A stretch of DNA of 38,722 nucleotides from Sporichthyaceae bacterium (GCA_036493475.1 DASXPS010000050.1:1-38722), one strand, 5' to 3'. Positions 24,655 through 34,004 are shown, counted from the stretch's first letter. A program made the numbers and translations. The notes: generated by a model from the letters alone, not told the origin.

Positions 24655-25529
24655 CGACGTTCATCCAGGTCGTGGTTAACGGGCTGGGCAAGGGCGCGGT
24701 GTATGCGCTGCTGGCGCTCGGCTTCGTGATCATCTTCAAGGCCAGCGGTGTGCTGAACTTCGCGCACGGCTCGCTGGTGCTGCTCGGCGGCTACGTCACC
24801 GTGCGCACCCAGAACGACCTGCACTTCATCGGCTCGGCGATCCTCGGCGTGGTTGCCGCCGCGGTCGGCGCGCTGGTGATCGAACGGGTTCTGGTCTCTC
24901 GCCGACCGCTCGCCGATCCGATCTCACTTGCCCTGCTCACCATCGGCGTTGACGTGGTCATGAGCGAGGAGATCATTCGGCGCCTCGGCCTCGAGATCCC
25001 CTTCCTCGGCCAGCCGTACGACGGCAAGCCGGTGCACATCGGGTCCATCGCGCTGTTCCGCACGCAGCTGATCGCCCTGGGGGTGGGCGTGGTGCTGGTC
25101 GGCGCGTTCTTCCTGGCCTTCCGGTTCACCGCCTGGGGCTTGGCGATGCGCGCGCAGGCGGAGAACCGGGAAGCCGCGGCCCTGATGGGGATCCGCAGTG
25201 GTCGGGTTACCGCGATCGCCTGGATGGTCGCCGGTGTACTGGCCGGCGTCGCGGTGCTGTTCCTGGCCACCCAGGACTTTTCCGGTGCCGGCTTGTCGCG
25301 CAGCACGCACGCGGTGGCCCTGGTCGCCTTTCCCGCCGCAATCATCGGTGGGCTGGATTCCACCGGCGGCGCGATTGTGGGGGGCGCGATGGTGGGGCTC
25401 GCCGACTCGATGAGCGCCCAGTACATCTCCTACGACTTCTCCAAGATCGCCGTGTACATCGTGATGTTGGCGGTGCTCATCGTCGCTCCCGCCGGGTTGT
25501 TCGGCACCAGGGAGCGAACCCGTGTCTGA
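24651..25529 (+). CDS. livH: Branched-chain amino acid-type ABC transporter permease (LivH)
   Basis: A 292-residue permease with about eight membrane helices. Family features: VVNGLGKGAVYALLALGFVI at the start, the KASGVLNFAHGSLVLLGGY motif, and the EAA-like coupling region RAQAENREAAALMGIRSGRV. The end, DFSKIAVYIVMLAVLIVAPAGLFG, is typical of LivH. It overlaps livG by 4 nt and livM by 8 nt. Confidence 0.93.
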   Translation: MTTFIQVVVNGLGKGAVYALLALGFVIIFKASGVLNFAHGSLVLLGGYVTVRTQNDLHFIGSAILGVVAAAVGALVIERVLVSRRPLADPISLALLTIGVDVVMSEEIIRRLGLEIPFLGQPYDGKPVHIGSIALFRTQLIALGVGVVLVGAFFLAFRFTAWGLAMRAQAENREAAALMGIRSGRVTAIAWMVAGVLAGVAVLFLATQDFSGAGLSRSTHAVALVAFPAAIIGGLDSTGGAIVGGAMVGLADSMSAQYISYDFSKIAVYIVMLAVLIVAPAGLFGTRERTRV

Positions 25530-26685
25530 CGATCTCGTCCTGGCCGACGACGATCTCGACGAGGAGCCGGTGTCCTCACATCGGCGGAGTGCGGCCCGGT
25601 TCCTCGACCGCACGATGTTCGGCCGCGCGGTGATCCTGGCCGTGATCGCCATCGCGGTGCTCACCCCGCCGATGTACCTGGGCCCGTCCTGGATGCGGGT
25701 TGGCTCGTACGTGATGATCGGCGCGGTCGGCGCCATCGGACTGACTCTGCTGACCGGGCAGGCCGGCCAGCTGTCGCTGGCCACGCCCTTCTTCATGCTT
25801 GTCGGCGGCATCTCGTACTGCGTGCTCGGCGCGCAGGACACGTCGCGAGCTGTCGGTTTCGGGTGGCCGTCGCTGCTCGCATTGGTCGGCGCGGTGCTGA
25901 TCTCCTCGGTGCTCGGGCTGGCCTTCGCCCCGGTGGCGGGGCGGGTCCGCGGGGTGTACCTCGGCGTGGCCACGCTGTCGCTGGTCTATGTCGGGTTGTA
26001 CGCCGGGCAGCGCTGGACGAAGTTGTCCGGTGGTACCGCCAACGGTCGCCCGACGCCGGACCTGAACCTCTTCGGCATCACGTTCCTACACCAGGACAAC
26101 CGCGAGAAGAGGATTTGGTACCTGTTCCTGGCATTCACCGTGCTGGCCTACCTATTGGCCCGCGGCGCCGTGCGCAGTCGGCCGGGCCGGGCCTGGCGCG
26201 CCATCCGGGACAACGAATCGGCCGCCGCGGCCCTGGGCGTATCAGTGAAACGAGTGCGCAGTGAGGCCTTCGCCATCTCCTCCGGCTACGCCGGTCTGGC
26301 GGGGGTGATGACCGTGCTCTGGTACCGCCTGACGAAGCCCGACGAGAGCGAGTTCGCCGGCACCTACAGCATTCCGGTGGCGATTGCCTTCCTGGCGATG
26401 ATCCTCATCGGTGGACTGGGTTCAGTGGGCGGAGCCATTGCGGGCTCCGCTCTGGTCAACGGGTTACCCGGTGCCATGACGTTGTGGATCGGGAGCAATC
26501 ATTTGTTTGGATCGGGAGACACCGCAGTCACCCCGGTCATTTTCACGGCCTACGTGTACGGCGCGGCCGTCGTGTTGGTTGTCCTGTTCGAACCCGGTGG
26601 ACTTGCGGCTCTGGGGCGCCGGGGATTCCTCTTGCTCCATCGCAGTCCACTCGGTCCGTTTCTCCCACCTCCGAAAGGAAACTGA
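25522..26685 (+). CDS. livM: Branched-chain amino acid-type ABC transporter permease (LivM)
   Basis: A 387-residue permease with about ten membrane helices after a charged N-terminal extension of some 35 residues (DDLVLADDDLDEEPVSSHRR). The conserved GAVGAIGLTLLTGQAGQLSLATPFF and the coupling region GRAWRAIRDNESAAAALGVSV are present. Start GTG overlaps livH. The substrate-binding protein gene follows after 5 nt. Confidence 0.92.
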   Translation: MSDDLVLADDDLDEEPVSSHRRSAARFLDRTMFGRAVILAVIAIAVLTPPMYLGPSWMRVGSYVMIGAVGAIGLTLLTGQAGQLSLATPFFMLVGGISYCVLGAQDTSRAVGFGWPSLLALVGAVLISSVLGLAFAPVAGRVRGVYLGVATLSLVYVGLYAGQRWTKLSGGTANGRPTPDLNLFGITFLHQDNREKRIWYLFLAFTVLAYLLARGAVRSRPGRAWRAIRDNESAAAALGVSVKRVRSEAFAISSGYAGLAGVMTVLWYRLTKPDESEFAGTYSIPVAIAFLAMILIGGLGSVGGAIAGSALVNGLPGAMTLWIGSNHLFGSGDTAVTPVIFTAYVYGAAVVLVVLFEPGGLAALGRRGFLLLHRSPLGPFLPPPKGN

Positions 26686-26690
26686 GCTCG

Positions 26691-27974
26691 ATGCGCAGAT
26701 CACCGAAACTCATGGCCCTCGCGATGTCGGGCGCCCTCATGTTGGCGGCGTGCGGTGGTGGGGGCAGCGGCAACAACGCGAGCGCGACCAGCGCACCCGC
26801 GGGTGGCACCACCGGTGCCGACGGCGTCAAGATGGGTCCCGGCGTCACCGGCGACACCATCACCCTGGGTGTGATGGCGGACCTCAGCGGTCCGTTCAAG
26901 GAGTTGGACACCGGCATCCAGGCCGGCCACAAGATGTGGGTCGACGAGGTCAACAAGAAGGGTGGCGTCTGCGGCCGGCAGATCAAGCTGGAGACCCTGG
27001 ACCACGGCTACAAGGCCGACACGGCGACCATCCAGTTCCCGACCATCGAGCCCAAGGTCGCCGGCTTCATGGAGATCCTCGGCTCCCCGGTCATCGCGGC
27101 GCTGTTGACCGACATCAACGACAAGAAGGTCACCACCGAGGCCGTGTCCTGGGCCTCGACGCTGCTCGACCAGCCCTACGTCACGATCGTCGGTACCACC
27201 TACGACCTCGAGATGATCAACGTCCTCGACTACTTGATGGGCGAAGGCAAGATCAAGAAGGGCGACAAGATCGGGCACATCTACATCGACGGCGAGTACG
27301 GCGGCAACGGTTTGCTCGGCTCGCAGTACTTCGCCAAGCAGAACGGCATGACGATCGTCGAGGGCAAGGTCACCGCCACCGACGCCGACATGACGAGCGT
27401 CATCACCAAGTTCAAGAGCCAGGGCGTCAAGGCGATCGCGCTGACCACCACCCCGACGCAGACCGCGTCGGCCGCCGCGAAGAACGTGGCACTCGGCCTG
27501 AACGTGCCGATGGTGGGCAACAACCCGTCGTTCGCGCCCGCGCTGCTGGACACCCCGGCGGCGGCCGCGTTGAGCAAGCTCACCGTCGCCCAGAGCGCGG
27601 TGCCCTACGAGTCCCCGCTGGCCAAGATGAAGGAGCTGCGGACCGAGTTCACGAAGGACAACCCGAAGGTCAAGCCCAATTATGGCGTGGGCTTCGGCTA
27701 CGCGATGGGCGTGATCTGGGGGCAGACGCTGACCAAGGCGTGCGCCGCCAAGGACCTGACCCGCGACGGCATTCACACCGCGATCACCAGCATCAGCAAC
27801 CTGTCCACGGACAAGCTGGTGGCGAACCTGGACTACACCAAGCCCGGTTCCCCGCCGTCCCGCTCGGTCTACCTCATGACCCCCGACAAGGCGACGCCCG
27901 GTGGGATGAAGCAGATCAAGGCGCTCAGTGAGTCCGCGGACGCCAAGACCTACAAGGCGCCCAAGGAGCAGTAA
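26691..27974 (+). CDS. Periplasmic-type substrate-binding lipoprotein of the Liv transporter
   Basis: A 427-residue type 1 solute-binding protein (Peripla_BP_6 family). The signal sequence ends in the lipobox LMLAAC with Cys21 as lipidation site, followed by a Gly/Ser/Ala/Thr-rich linker to residue 50. The binding domain starts at GDTITLGVMADLSGPFKELD. The true ligand could be a branched-chain or other amino acid, an amide or a short-chain acid. It is the last operon gene, with AAAGGA about 12 nt upstream and a strong terminator after it. Confidence 0.9.
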   Translation: MRRSPKLMALAMSGALMLAACGGGGSGNNASATSAPAGGTTGADGVKMGPGVTGDTITLGVMADLSGPFKELDTGIQAGHKMWVDEVNKKGGVCGRQIKLETLDHGYKADTATIQFPTIEPKVAGFMEILGSPVIAALLTDINDKKVTTEAVSWASTLLDQPYVTIVGTTYDLEMINVLDYLMGEGKIKKGDKIGHIYIDGEYGGNGLLGSQYFAKQNGMTIVEGKVTATDADMTSVITKFKSQGVKAIALTTTPTQTASAAAKNVALGLNVPMVGNNPSFAPALLDTPAAAALSKLTVAQSAVPYESPLAKMKELRTEFTKDNPKVKPNYGVGFGYAMGVIWGQTLTKACAAKDLTRDGIHTAITSISNLSTDKLVANLDYTKPGSPPSRSVYLMTPDKATPGGMKQIKALSESADAKTYKAPKEQ

Positions 27975-27990
27975 CTAACCACCGCCCGTG

Positions 27991-28027
27991 ACAAGGGGCC
28001 GTCCGCTCGACGCGGGCGGCCCCTTGT
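27991..28027 (+). terminator. Strong rho-independent-like terminator of the liv operon
   Basis: A 16-bp stem, ACAAGGGGCCGTCCGC (27991-28006) with GCGGGCGGCCCCTTGT (28012-28027), one G-T wobble and a TCGAC loop, starts 17 nt after the stop codon of the binding-protein gene. Confidence 0.85.
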
Positions 28028-28070
28028 GGTGAGTTAGCGTTGTCGGTGAACCATGCGAGGGGAGTCCGCC

Positions 28071-29210
28071 GTGGCCGTCGATCGTCTGCTGCCCACCGCC
28101 GAGGCCCGTGACCTGCTGGCATTGGCCCGGGAAGTGGCCGAGAAGGAACTTGCCACTCGGGTGGACTCCTACGAAGCCGAGGAGGCCTATCCGGACGGGC
28201 TGTTCTCGATCATGGGAGAGGCCGGACTGCTCGGGTTGGCTTACCCCGAGGAGTGGGGCGGCGGCGGTCAGCCGTACGAGGTGTACCTGCAGGTGCTCGA
28301 GGAGTTCGCGGCTCGCTGGGCAGCAGTGGCGGTGGCCGTCAGCGTGCACTCGTTGGCCGGACATCCGCTGGTGCAGTTCGGCAACCCGGCCCAGCAGGAA
28401 CGGTGGCTGCCGGACATCGCCACCGGCGCGGTGATCGGCGGATACAGCCTGTCCGAGCCGCAGGCGGGGTCGGACGCGGCCGCGCTGAGTTGTAAGGCGA
28501 CCAAGACCGAGACCGGGTTCCGGATCACCGGGACCAAGGCCTGGATCACCCACGGCGGTCGCGCCGACTTCTACGCGTTGTTCGCCCGCACCGGTGAGGG
28601 TTCCCGCGGGATCTCCTGCTTCCAGGGGCCCGGCGCCGCGGATGGTCTGATCTTCGGTCGGCCCGAGGCGAAGATGGGCCTGCACGCGATCCCCACCACC
28701 GCGGCCTTTTACGACGGGGTGGACCTCGACGCCGACCGCCTGGTCGGCGACGAGGGACAGGGCCTGGAGATCGCGTTCTCCGCGTTGGACGCGGGCCGAC
28801 TGGGCATCGCCGCGATCGCGACCGGCATCGCGCAGGCCGCGATGGACGCGGCCACGGTCTATGCCAAGCAGCGCACGACGTTCGGTCAGCGGATCATCGA
28901 CCACCAGGGCCTGGGCTTCCTGCTGGCCGACATGGCCGCGGCGGTGGACAGCGCCCGGGCCACCTATCTGGACGCGGCCCGGCGCCGGGACGCGGGCCGC
29001 CCGTACAGCCGCAACGCCAGCGTCGCCAAGTTGATCTGCACCGACGCGGCGATGAAGGTGACCACCGACGCGGTGCAGGTGTTCGGTGGATACGGCTACA
29101 CCCGCGACTTCCCGGTGGAGCGCTACATGCGGGAGGCGAAGATCACCCAGATCTTCGAGGGCACCAACCAGATCCAGCGGTTGGTGATCAGCCGCCACCT
29201 ATCGCGCTAG
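28071..29210 (+). CDS. Acyl-CoA dehydrogenase
   Basis: A 379-residue FAD-dependent acyl-CoA dehydrogenase forming 2-enoyl-CoA from acyl-CoA and passing electrons to ETF. Motifs: GGYSLSEPQAGSDAAAL (FAD-binding strand region), ITGTKAWITHGG, RTTFGQRIIDHQG, VFGGYGYTRDFPVERYMREAKI and the catalytic-Glu segment QIFEGTNQIQR. Chain-length preference cannot be read by eye; location after a Liv transporter hints at branched-chain substrates but this is weak. Start at GTG 28071 with GGGGAG 6 nt upstream, rather than the ATG at 28053. Its end overlaps the convergent cupredoxin gene by 12 nt. Confidence 0.93.
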   Translation: MAVDRLLPTAEARDLLALAREVAEKELATRVDSYEAEEAYPDGLFSIMGEAGLLGLAYPEEWGGGGQPYEVYLQVLEEFAARWAAVAVAVSVHSLAGHPLVQFGNPAQQERWLPDIATGAVIGGYSLSEPQAGSDAAALSCKATKTETGFRITGTKAWITHGGRADFYALFARTGEGSRGISCFQGPGAADGLIFGRPEAKMGLHAIPTTAAFYDGVDLDADRLVGDEGQGLEIAFSALDAGRLGIAAIATGIAQAAMDAATVYAKQRTTFGQRIIDHQGLGFLLADMAAAVDSARATYLDAARRRDAGRPYSRNASVAKLICTDAAMKVTTDAVQVFGGYGYTRDFPVERYMREAKITQIFEGTNQIQRLVISRHLSR

Positions 29211-29699
29211 CGCTCCGTGGTTGGGCGGGCGTCCCGGACCCCAGACGCTGCCCCCGGACCAGTCGTCGGAGGGCGGAGAGGTGCGCTGGCGCGCGCCGAC
29301 CCGGATGGTGCCGCGCATGCCGTGCTGCAGCGTGCAGACGTAGTGGTAAATGCCCGGCCGCCAGAACCGGAAGGTGAACCTGTCTCCCTGGTGCAGCACC
29401 TGATCCTCGGTGCCGAACGGCTCCGGGCCGTCGACCGCCTCGATGTTGTGCGAGACCTCGTCGGTATTGGTCCAGGTGACCTTGTCCCCGACGTGGATCC
29501 CGACGTCGTCGGGGGTGAAGTGGTTGTCGGAGATCACCACGGCCTGACTGAGGTCGGCGGTGCTGGGATGGGCCTGCGCGGGGGCGGCGCCGCCGGCCAC
29601 GGCGAGCGCGGCGCAGCCGAGGACGGCCGCGCCCGCGGCCGCGAACCGGCCGGACAGGTGCAGGCGCCTCGGCGCGCGGTGCGAGCGGTTCGGCGTCAT
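29199..29699 (-). CDS. Exported cupredoxin (plastocyanin/azurin-like)
   Basis: A 166-residue exported protein. After a signal peptide (FAAAGAAVLGCAALAVAGG ... AQA) a single type I copper domain follows: FTPDDVGIHVGDKVTWTN, then the first ligand His in VSHNIEA and the loop YVCTLQHGMRG holding Cys, His and Met. A complete ligand set suggests a blue copper electron carrier or copper-binding protein at the cell surface. The ATG at 29699 is preceded by GAGGTGG. A 40-residue polar tail rich in Ser/Gly/Pro follows the domain. A second cupredoxin gene lies upstream on the same strand. Confidence 0.88.
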   Translation of the reverse strand: MTPNRSHRAPRRLHLSGRFAAAGAAVLGCAALAVAGGAAPAQAHPSTADLSQAVVISDNHFTPDDVGIHVGDKVTWTNTDEVSHNIEAVDGPEPFGTEDQVLHQGDRFTFRFWRPGIYHYVCTLQHGMRGTIRVGARQRTSPPSDDWSGGSVWGPGRPPNHGALAR

Positions 29700-29751
29700 T
29701 GGGCCCACCTCGACGGTTCGGGACACATCCCGGCCAGCGTAAGTGCGCGAG

Positions 29752-29777
29752 GGGCCCGGACCGTGGCATCCGGGCCC
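29752..29777 (-). terminator. Hairpin between the two cupredoxin genes
   Basis: GGGCCCGGA (29752-29760) and TCCGGGCCC (29769-29777) form a perfect 9-bp stem around an 8-nt loop, 20 nt beyond the stop of the upstream cupredoxin gene. Probable terminator, implying that the two cupredoxin genes are separate transcripts. Confidence 0.6.
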
Positions 29778-29797
29778 TGACGCGGGGGCGTGTCGGT

Positions 29798-30823
29798 TCA
29801 GGGGCCGGGGCTGTGGCCGCCCGAGGCGAGCGAGGTGGCCATCATCTGGAGCATCGCCTGGTGCGAGGAGATCCAGGTCGGGGCGTCATCCACGATGTCG
29901 GTGACCTGACCGTTCACCGACTTGCTCCAGTGCGCGGCGTCCATGTGCTGCATGAACACGCCGGTGCCCGGTGCGGCGCCCAACGCGCTGTTCTTGCCGA
30001 CGAACGGGTCGAGCATCATGCGGAACATCGCCAGGTGGGACTTGTTCCAGGTGTCGAAGTTGGAGATGTCGGAGGCCTGTTCCATCGGCGAGCGGTTCCA
30101 GTGCGCAGCGTCCATGTGCTGCATGAAGACCCCCGCCATCGGTGCCTGGCCGAGCGCGCTGGACGGACCAACCTCGGGATCGAGCATCATCCGGAACAGC
30201 GCCTCGTGGGTCTTCAGCCAGGTGTCGAACTCGGCGATGTCCTGCACCTGAGCGCCCGGCCCGCGGCTGAAGTGCGCGGATTGCATGTGCGCCATGAACG
30301 GGTTCACCGCACCGGAGATCGGGTCGTCGGCCGGCTTTGTCGCCGGGGCGGCGGGTGGCGCCGCGGCCGGGGCTGCGCCCGTCTCGTGTGCCATGCCCGG
30401 CATGTCCTGGTCGGGCTTGGGAGCGGGCGCGCCCTTGTCCGCCACGGTGACGGTGCCGGTCATGTCCGGGTGCACGGCGCAGTAATACTTGTAGAGACCG
30501 GGTTGGGTGAAGGTATAGGTGAACGACTTCCCCTTGGCGAACACACCCGAGTCGAATTTGACCGGCGCAGATGTGGTGGTCACCGTGTGCGGAACGTCGT
30601 CCTCATTGGTCCAGGTCACCGCCTGACCCACCGTCACGGTCAATGCAGACGGCATGAATGCGTTCTTCTCGATCGGCACCATGGCCGGCTTGGCCGCCGC
30701 GGTGTGCAAGGTCGGGGCGGACGCGGTGTGCGTCATCGCGCCCGCGGCCGTCGCCCCGCCGAGCAGCAGACCCGTCGCCGCCACCAGCGCCGCGGCGGTT
30801 CGGGGTACAACGTGGGTGCGCAT
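29798..30823 (-). CDS. Exported cupredoxin with three C-terminal 57-residue repeats
   Basis: A 341-residue exported protein. Signal peptide (about 1-28), then a cupredoxin domain (about 45-128) with copper ligands His79 (VPHTVT), Cys115, His118 and Met121 (YYCAVHPDMTG). A Pro/Ala-rich linker (about 130-172) leads to three tandem repeats starting at residues 176, 233 and 290, a period of exactly 57. Each begins FM-x-HM-x-x-AH(F/W) and contains a TW-x-x-(S/T)H-x-A-(M/L)-(F/L)-x-MM segment; the third is slightly shorter. The repeats are rich in Met and His, so extra copper binding is possible but unproven. I do not recognise the repeat family. AAGGAG lies 7 nt before the ATG. Confidence 0.82.
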   Translation of the reverse strand: MRTHVVPRTAAALVAATGLLLGGATAAGAMTHTASAPTLHTAAAKPAMVPIEKNAFMPSALTVTVGQAVTWTNEDDVPHTVTTTSAPVKFDSGVFAKGKSFTYTFTQPGLYKYYCAVHPDMTGTVTVADKGAPAPKPDQDMPGMAHETGAAPAAAPPAAPATKPADDPISGAVNPFMAHMQSAHFSRGPGAQVQDIAEFDTWLKTHEALFRMMLDPEVGPSSALGQAPMAGVFMQHMDAAHWNRSPMEQASDISNFDTWNKSHLAMFRMMLDPFVGKNSALGAAPGTGVFMQHMDAAHWSKSVNGQVTDIVDDAPTWISSHQAMLQMMATSLASGGHSPGP

Positions 30824-30971
30824 CTAAGGGCTCCTTCGAAGCAGTGGTCGGACAACTGCTATCGAAAGACACATCAGGACGCCGACGGTTTCCCGCCGGT
30901 TGCCGGCAGATCAGATAGTCGGCACGAATACCGTCCATTTGTTACCGAACGCGCACTGATCTGACGACACG
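30824..30971. other. Intergenic region upstream of the repeat cupredoxin
   Basis: A 148-nt gap between ispH (end) and the repeat-cupredoxin gene (start), both on the minus strand. It must hold the promoter of the latter. GGAAAC followed at about 17 nt by GTCTTT is seen on the minus strand and could be an ECF-sigma promoter, but the match is weak. Confidence 0.25.
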
Positions 30972-31937
30972 TTAGGCGCGATTGGCCGCCTTGAGCCCGC
31001 GGCGCAACTCCGGCGGCAGCGCGAACAGCAACGACTCCTCGGCCGCGGTGACCACCTCGACATCGCGGAATCCCCGCGCCGCTAGATGGGCGAGCAGGTC
31101 GGTGACCAGGATCTCCGGCACCGAGGCCCCGCTGGTCACCCCGATCGTCTGCACCCCGTCCAGCCAGGCATCGGCGACCTCCCCTGCCCGGTCCACGAGA
31201 TGGGCCGCCGCCGCCCCGTACTCCCGGGCCACCTCGACCAGGCGCACGGAATTCGAGGAGTTGCGTGAGCCGACCACGATGACCAGGTCGGTGCGCGGCG
31301 CAATCGCCTTCACCGCCTCCTGGCGGTTCTGCGTGGCGTAACAGATGTCGTCGCTGGGCGGGTCCAGCAGCGCCGGGAAGCGCTCGCGCAGCTTGGCCAC
31401 TGTCGCGAGCGTCTCGTCGACGGAGAGCGTCGTCTGGGACAGCCAGGCGACCCGCTGCTCGTCCTTGACCACGATGTTGGCCACGTCGTCCGGCCCGTCG
31501 ACCAGATGAATGTGCTCGGGGGCCTCGCCGGAGGTGCCGATGACCTCCTCGTGCCCCTCGTGGCCGATCAGCAGGATGTCGTAGCCGGCCGCGGCGAACC
31601 GGCGGGCCTCGTTGTGCACCTTGGTGACCAGCGGACAGGTGGCGTCGATGGTCCGCAGCGAGCGGGCCGCGGCCTCCTGGTGCACGACGGGGGCCACCCC
31701 GTGCGCGGAGAACACCACGACGGCGCCCTCCGGGACCTCCTCGGTCTCCTCGACGAAGATCGCGCCCCGCTCCCGCAGCGTGGCCACCACCTGCTGGTTG
31801 TGCACGATCTCCTTGCGCACGTAGACCGGCGCCCCGTGCAGTTCCAGCGCCCGCTCGACGGCCTGCACGGCGCGGTCTACGCCTGCGCAGTAACCGCGCG
31901 GCGCGGCCAGCAGCACGCGGCGAATGGGCTCGGTCAT
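30972..31937 (-). CDS. ispH: 4-hydroxy-3-methylbut-2-enyl diphosphate reductase (IspH/LytB)
   Basis: A 321-residue Fe-S enzyme, the last step of the MEP pathway giving IPP and DMAPP. Cluster ligands are Cys17 ([12 protein letters not shown]), Cys101 ([11 protein letters not shown]) and Cys199 ([10 protein letters not shown]). Substrate-binding His residues in [16 protein letters not shown] and [10 protein letters not shown], and GSRNSSNS, are conserved. A TACGAT -10 box lies 7 nt before the ATG inside the end of rmuC, so a leaderless transcript is likely despite the 4-nt spacing to rmuC. It corresponds to Rv1110 (lytB2) and supplies the isoprenoid units used by the Z-prenyl synthase at 241. 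Confidence 0.96.
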   Translation of the reverse strand: MTEPIRRVLLAAPRGYCAGVDRAVQAVERALELHGAPVYVRKEIVHNQQVVATLRERGAIFVEETEEVPEGAVVVFSAHGVAPVVHQEAAARSLRTIDATCPLVTKVHNEARRFAAAGYDILLIGHEGHEEVIGTSGEAPEHIHLVDGPDDVANIVVKDEQRVAWLSQTTLSVDETLATVAKLRERFPALLDPPSDDICYATQNRQEAVKAIAPRTDLVIVVGSRNSSNSVRLVEVAREYGAAAAHLVDRAGEVADAWLDGVQTIGVTSGASVPEILVTDLLAHLAARGFRDVEVVTAAEESLLFALPPELRRGLKAANRA

Positions 31938-31941
31938 GTAC

Positions 31942-33039
31942 TCAATCGTAGGTGGCCGAAGCCTCTGGAATGAGTTCGGGCGCTGTAGCGGGCCGAGCGG
32001 CCACTGAGATCCCGCGGGGCGCGGGCAGGTCCTCGGACACCACCCCGAGGTGGTGCAGGCGGCGCGCGGAGACCAGCACCCGCGTCTCCAGCGAGGCGGT
32101 CGCGGCGTTGTAATCGCTGACCGCGCGGCTCAGTGAGCGACCCAACCGGTCCACGTGCTCGCCCATCGTCGACAGCCGCCCGTAAAGCTCCCGACCCAGC
32201 TCGAATACCTCCCGGGCATGCGTGGTCAGCGACTCCTGCTGCCACCCCCAGGCCACCGTACGCAGCATGGCCACCAACGTGGTCGGGGTGGCGATCAACA
32301 CCCGGTGCGTCATCGCGTGCTCGAGCAGATCCGGATCGTGCTCCAGCGCCGGGGCCAGGAACGCCTCGCCGGGCAGGAACAGCACCACGAACTCCGGGCT
32401 GCCCGCCACCCGCGCCCAGTACTGCTTGTCCGCCAATTCGTCGACGTGCGCGCGCAGCCGCCGTGCGTGGGCGCGCAGCCGCTCCCGGCGCTGGGTGTCG
32501 CCGGTGCATTCAGCGGCCTCCAGGTAGGCGGTCAGCGACACCTTGGCGTCCACCACCACGCAGCGTCCGCCGGACAGCCGGACCACCAGATCCGGGCGCA
32601 GTACCCCGTCGGGGGAATCGAGGTGCACCTGTTCGTCGAAGTCGCAGCGTTCGGCCAGCCCGGCCAGTTCCACCACGCGGCGCAACTGCAGTTCACCCCA
32701 GCGGCCGCGGGCCTGCGGCGCGGACAGCGCGCCGGCCAAAGCGGCGGTCTGCTCGGTGAGCTCCTGGCAGCCGGTGTGGAACAGCTCCACCTGTTCCCGC
32801 AACGCGCTGTAGGCGCCCACCCGAGCGTTCTCCAGCTCGCGTAGCCGCCCCTCCACCCGGTCCAGACAGTCCCGCAGCGGGGCGTGCGCCAGGTCCACTA
32901 ATGCGGCGCTGTTCGCGCGCAGCGCCCGCGCGGAGAGGTTCTCGAACTGCCCGGCGGCCAGTGAACGGCCCAGCAGCAGCCCCGCGCCCAGCCCGAGCAG
33001 CACCCCGAGCAGCAGCGCGAGCGCCCATGCGTTGTTCAT
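31942..33039 (-). CDS. rmuC: RmuC family DNA recombination-limiting protein
   Basis: A 365-residue RmuC protein. An N-terminal membrane anchor ([20 protein letters not shown]) is followed by a helical region and the RmuC nuclease-like core: [64 protein letters not shown] and [24 protein letters not shown]. The DAK motif resembles PD-(D/E)xK nucleases. In E. coli RmuC limits inversions at short inverted repeats. The frame is open far upstream, but the ATG at 33039 puts the anchor at the N-terminus. It ends 4 nt before ispH. Confidence 0.9.
   Translation of the reverse strand: MNNAWALALLLGVLLGLGAGLLLGRSLAAGQFENLSARALRANSAALVDLAHAPLRDCLDRVEGRLRELENARVGAYSALREQVELFHTGCQELTEQTAALAGALSAPQARGRWGELQLRRVVELAGLAERCDFDEQVHLDSPDGVLRPDLVVRLSGGRCVVVDAKVSLTAYLEAAECTGDTQRRERLRAHARRLRAHVDELADKQYWARVAGSPEFVVLFLPGEAFLAPALEHDPDLLEHAMTHRVLIATPTTLVAMLRTVAWGWQQESLTTHAREVFELGRELYGRLSTMGEHVDRLGRSLSRAVSDYNAATASLETRVLVSARRLHHLGVVSEDLPAPRGISVAARPATAPELIPEASATYD
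31945..31950 (-). promoter_or_regulatory. Leaderless -10 box TACGAT of ispH
   Basis: On the minus strand TACGAT is followed by 7 nt and the ispH ATG. It lies within the last codons of rmuC. Confidence 0.5.
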
Positions 33040-33154
33040 GCGGTCACCGTGCCGGCCGCATCCGACAGTTTCGTGTGGAGTGCACGGGATCTGTGGATTA
33101 CCGGCGAACGGATCGGTGGCGGGGTTAAGGTCGCCGGCGGAGGGCGATCTGGCC

Positions 33155-33988
33155 ATGTGGCGAAGTCGGTGGCGCGCCGCGCTGGGTACGGGCGCGCTGG
33201 TGTTGTCCACGGCGGTGCCCGCCGGGGCGGCGACCGGCACGGATGCCACCGCCTGGCCGACCTCGATGGCCGCCGTGGGAGACTCGATCAGCCGCGCCTT
33301 CGATGCCTGCGGATTCTTTCGGGATTGTCCGCCGCGCTCCTGGAGCACCGGCACCGACTCGCGGGTGGACAGCCTGCGCACTCGATTGGCCGCGGCATCG
33401 GGTCACGACGTGGCGGCAGTCAACCTGGCGCACACGGGCGTGGGGGTAGCGGCGTTGTCCGACCAGATCGCGCAGGCGGTGCCGGCCAAGGTCGACTACG
33501 TCACCATCGACATCGGCGCGAACGACGCCTGCGCAGACTCGGTCCCGGATATGACCTCGGTGCCCACCTTCCGCACGCAACTGCGGGCGGCGCTGGGCGA
33601 CCTGCGCAGGGACCTGCCGCAGGCCCGGGTACAGATCATCAGCATCCCGGACGTCAACCGGCTCTGGGAGATCGCGCACACCCACCGGCTGGCCCGGTTC
33701 ACCTGGACCAAGGCCCACATTTGCCAGTCGTTGCTGGCCGACCCGTTGAGCACATCCGCCGCTGACGAGGCCCGTCGGGCCACCGTCGGCCGGCAGGTGG
33801 ATTCCTACAACGCCGAGCTGGCCGCCGCCTGCGCCGACTACGGGCCGACCTGCCGCTGGGACGGCGGCGTGGTGCACGGCACTCGCTTCACCTTCCACCA
33901 GCTGTCCAAGTGGGATTACTTCCATCCCAATGTGTACGGGCAGCGGGCGCTGGCGGAGGTCGCCTGGAGGGCCGGCTTCTTCAGCTGA
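33155..33988 (+). CDS. Secreted SGNH/GDSL hydrolase
   Basis: A 277-residue secreted esterase-type protein. Signal peptide MWRSRWRAALGTGALVLSTA ... AGA, then SGNH blocks: AAVGDSISRAF (Ser44, block I), TIDIGANDACADS (block III with Asn) and DYFHPNVYGQ (Asp254 and His257 of the triad). Several Cys pairs suggest disulfides. It resembles actinobacterial secreted lipases and esterases; the substrate is unknown. The ATG at 33155 puts the signal peptide at the start, with GGAGG about 11 nt upstream. It ends 16 nt before ychF. Confidence 0.86.
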   Translation: MWRSRWRAALGTGALVLSTAVPAGAATGTDATAWPTSMAAVGDSISRAFDACGFFRDCPPRSWSTGTDSRVDSLRTRLAAASGHDVAAVNLAHTGVGVAALSDQIAQAVPAKVDYVTIDIGANDACADSVPDMTSVPTFRTQLRAALGDLRRDLPQARVQIISIPDVNRLWEIAHTHRLARFTWTKAHICQSLLADPLSTSAADEARRATVGRQVDSYNAELAAACADYGPTCRWDGGVVHGTRFTFHQLSKWDYFHPNVYGQRALAEVAWRAGFFS

Positions 33989-33990
33989 CA

Positions 33991-33996
33991 TAGGCT
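33991..33996 (+). promoter_or_regulatory. Leaderless -10 box TAGGCT of ychF
   Basis: TAGGCT lies 8 nt before the GTG start of ychF, just after the stop codon of the SGNH hydrolase gene, with no ribosome binding site. Confidence 0.5.
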
Positions 33997-34004
33997 TTCC
34001 GCTC

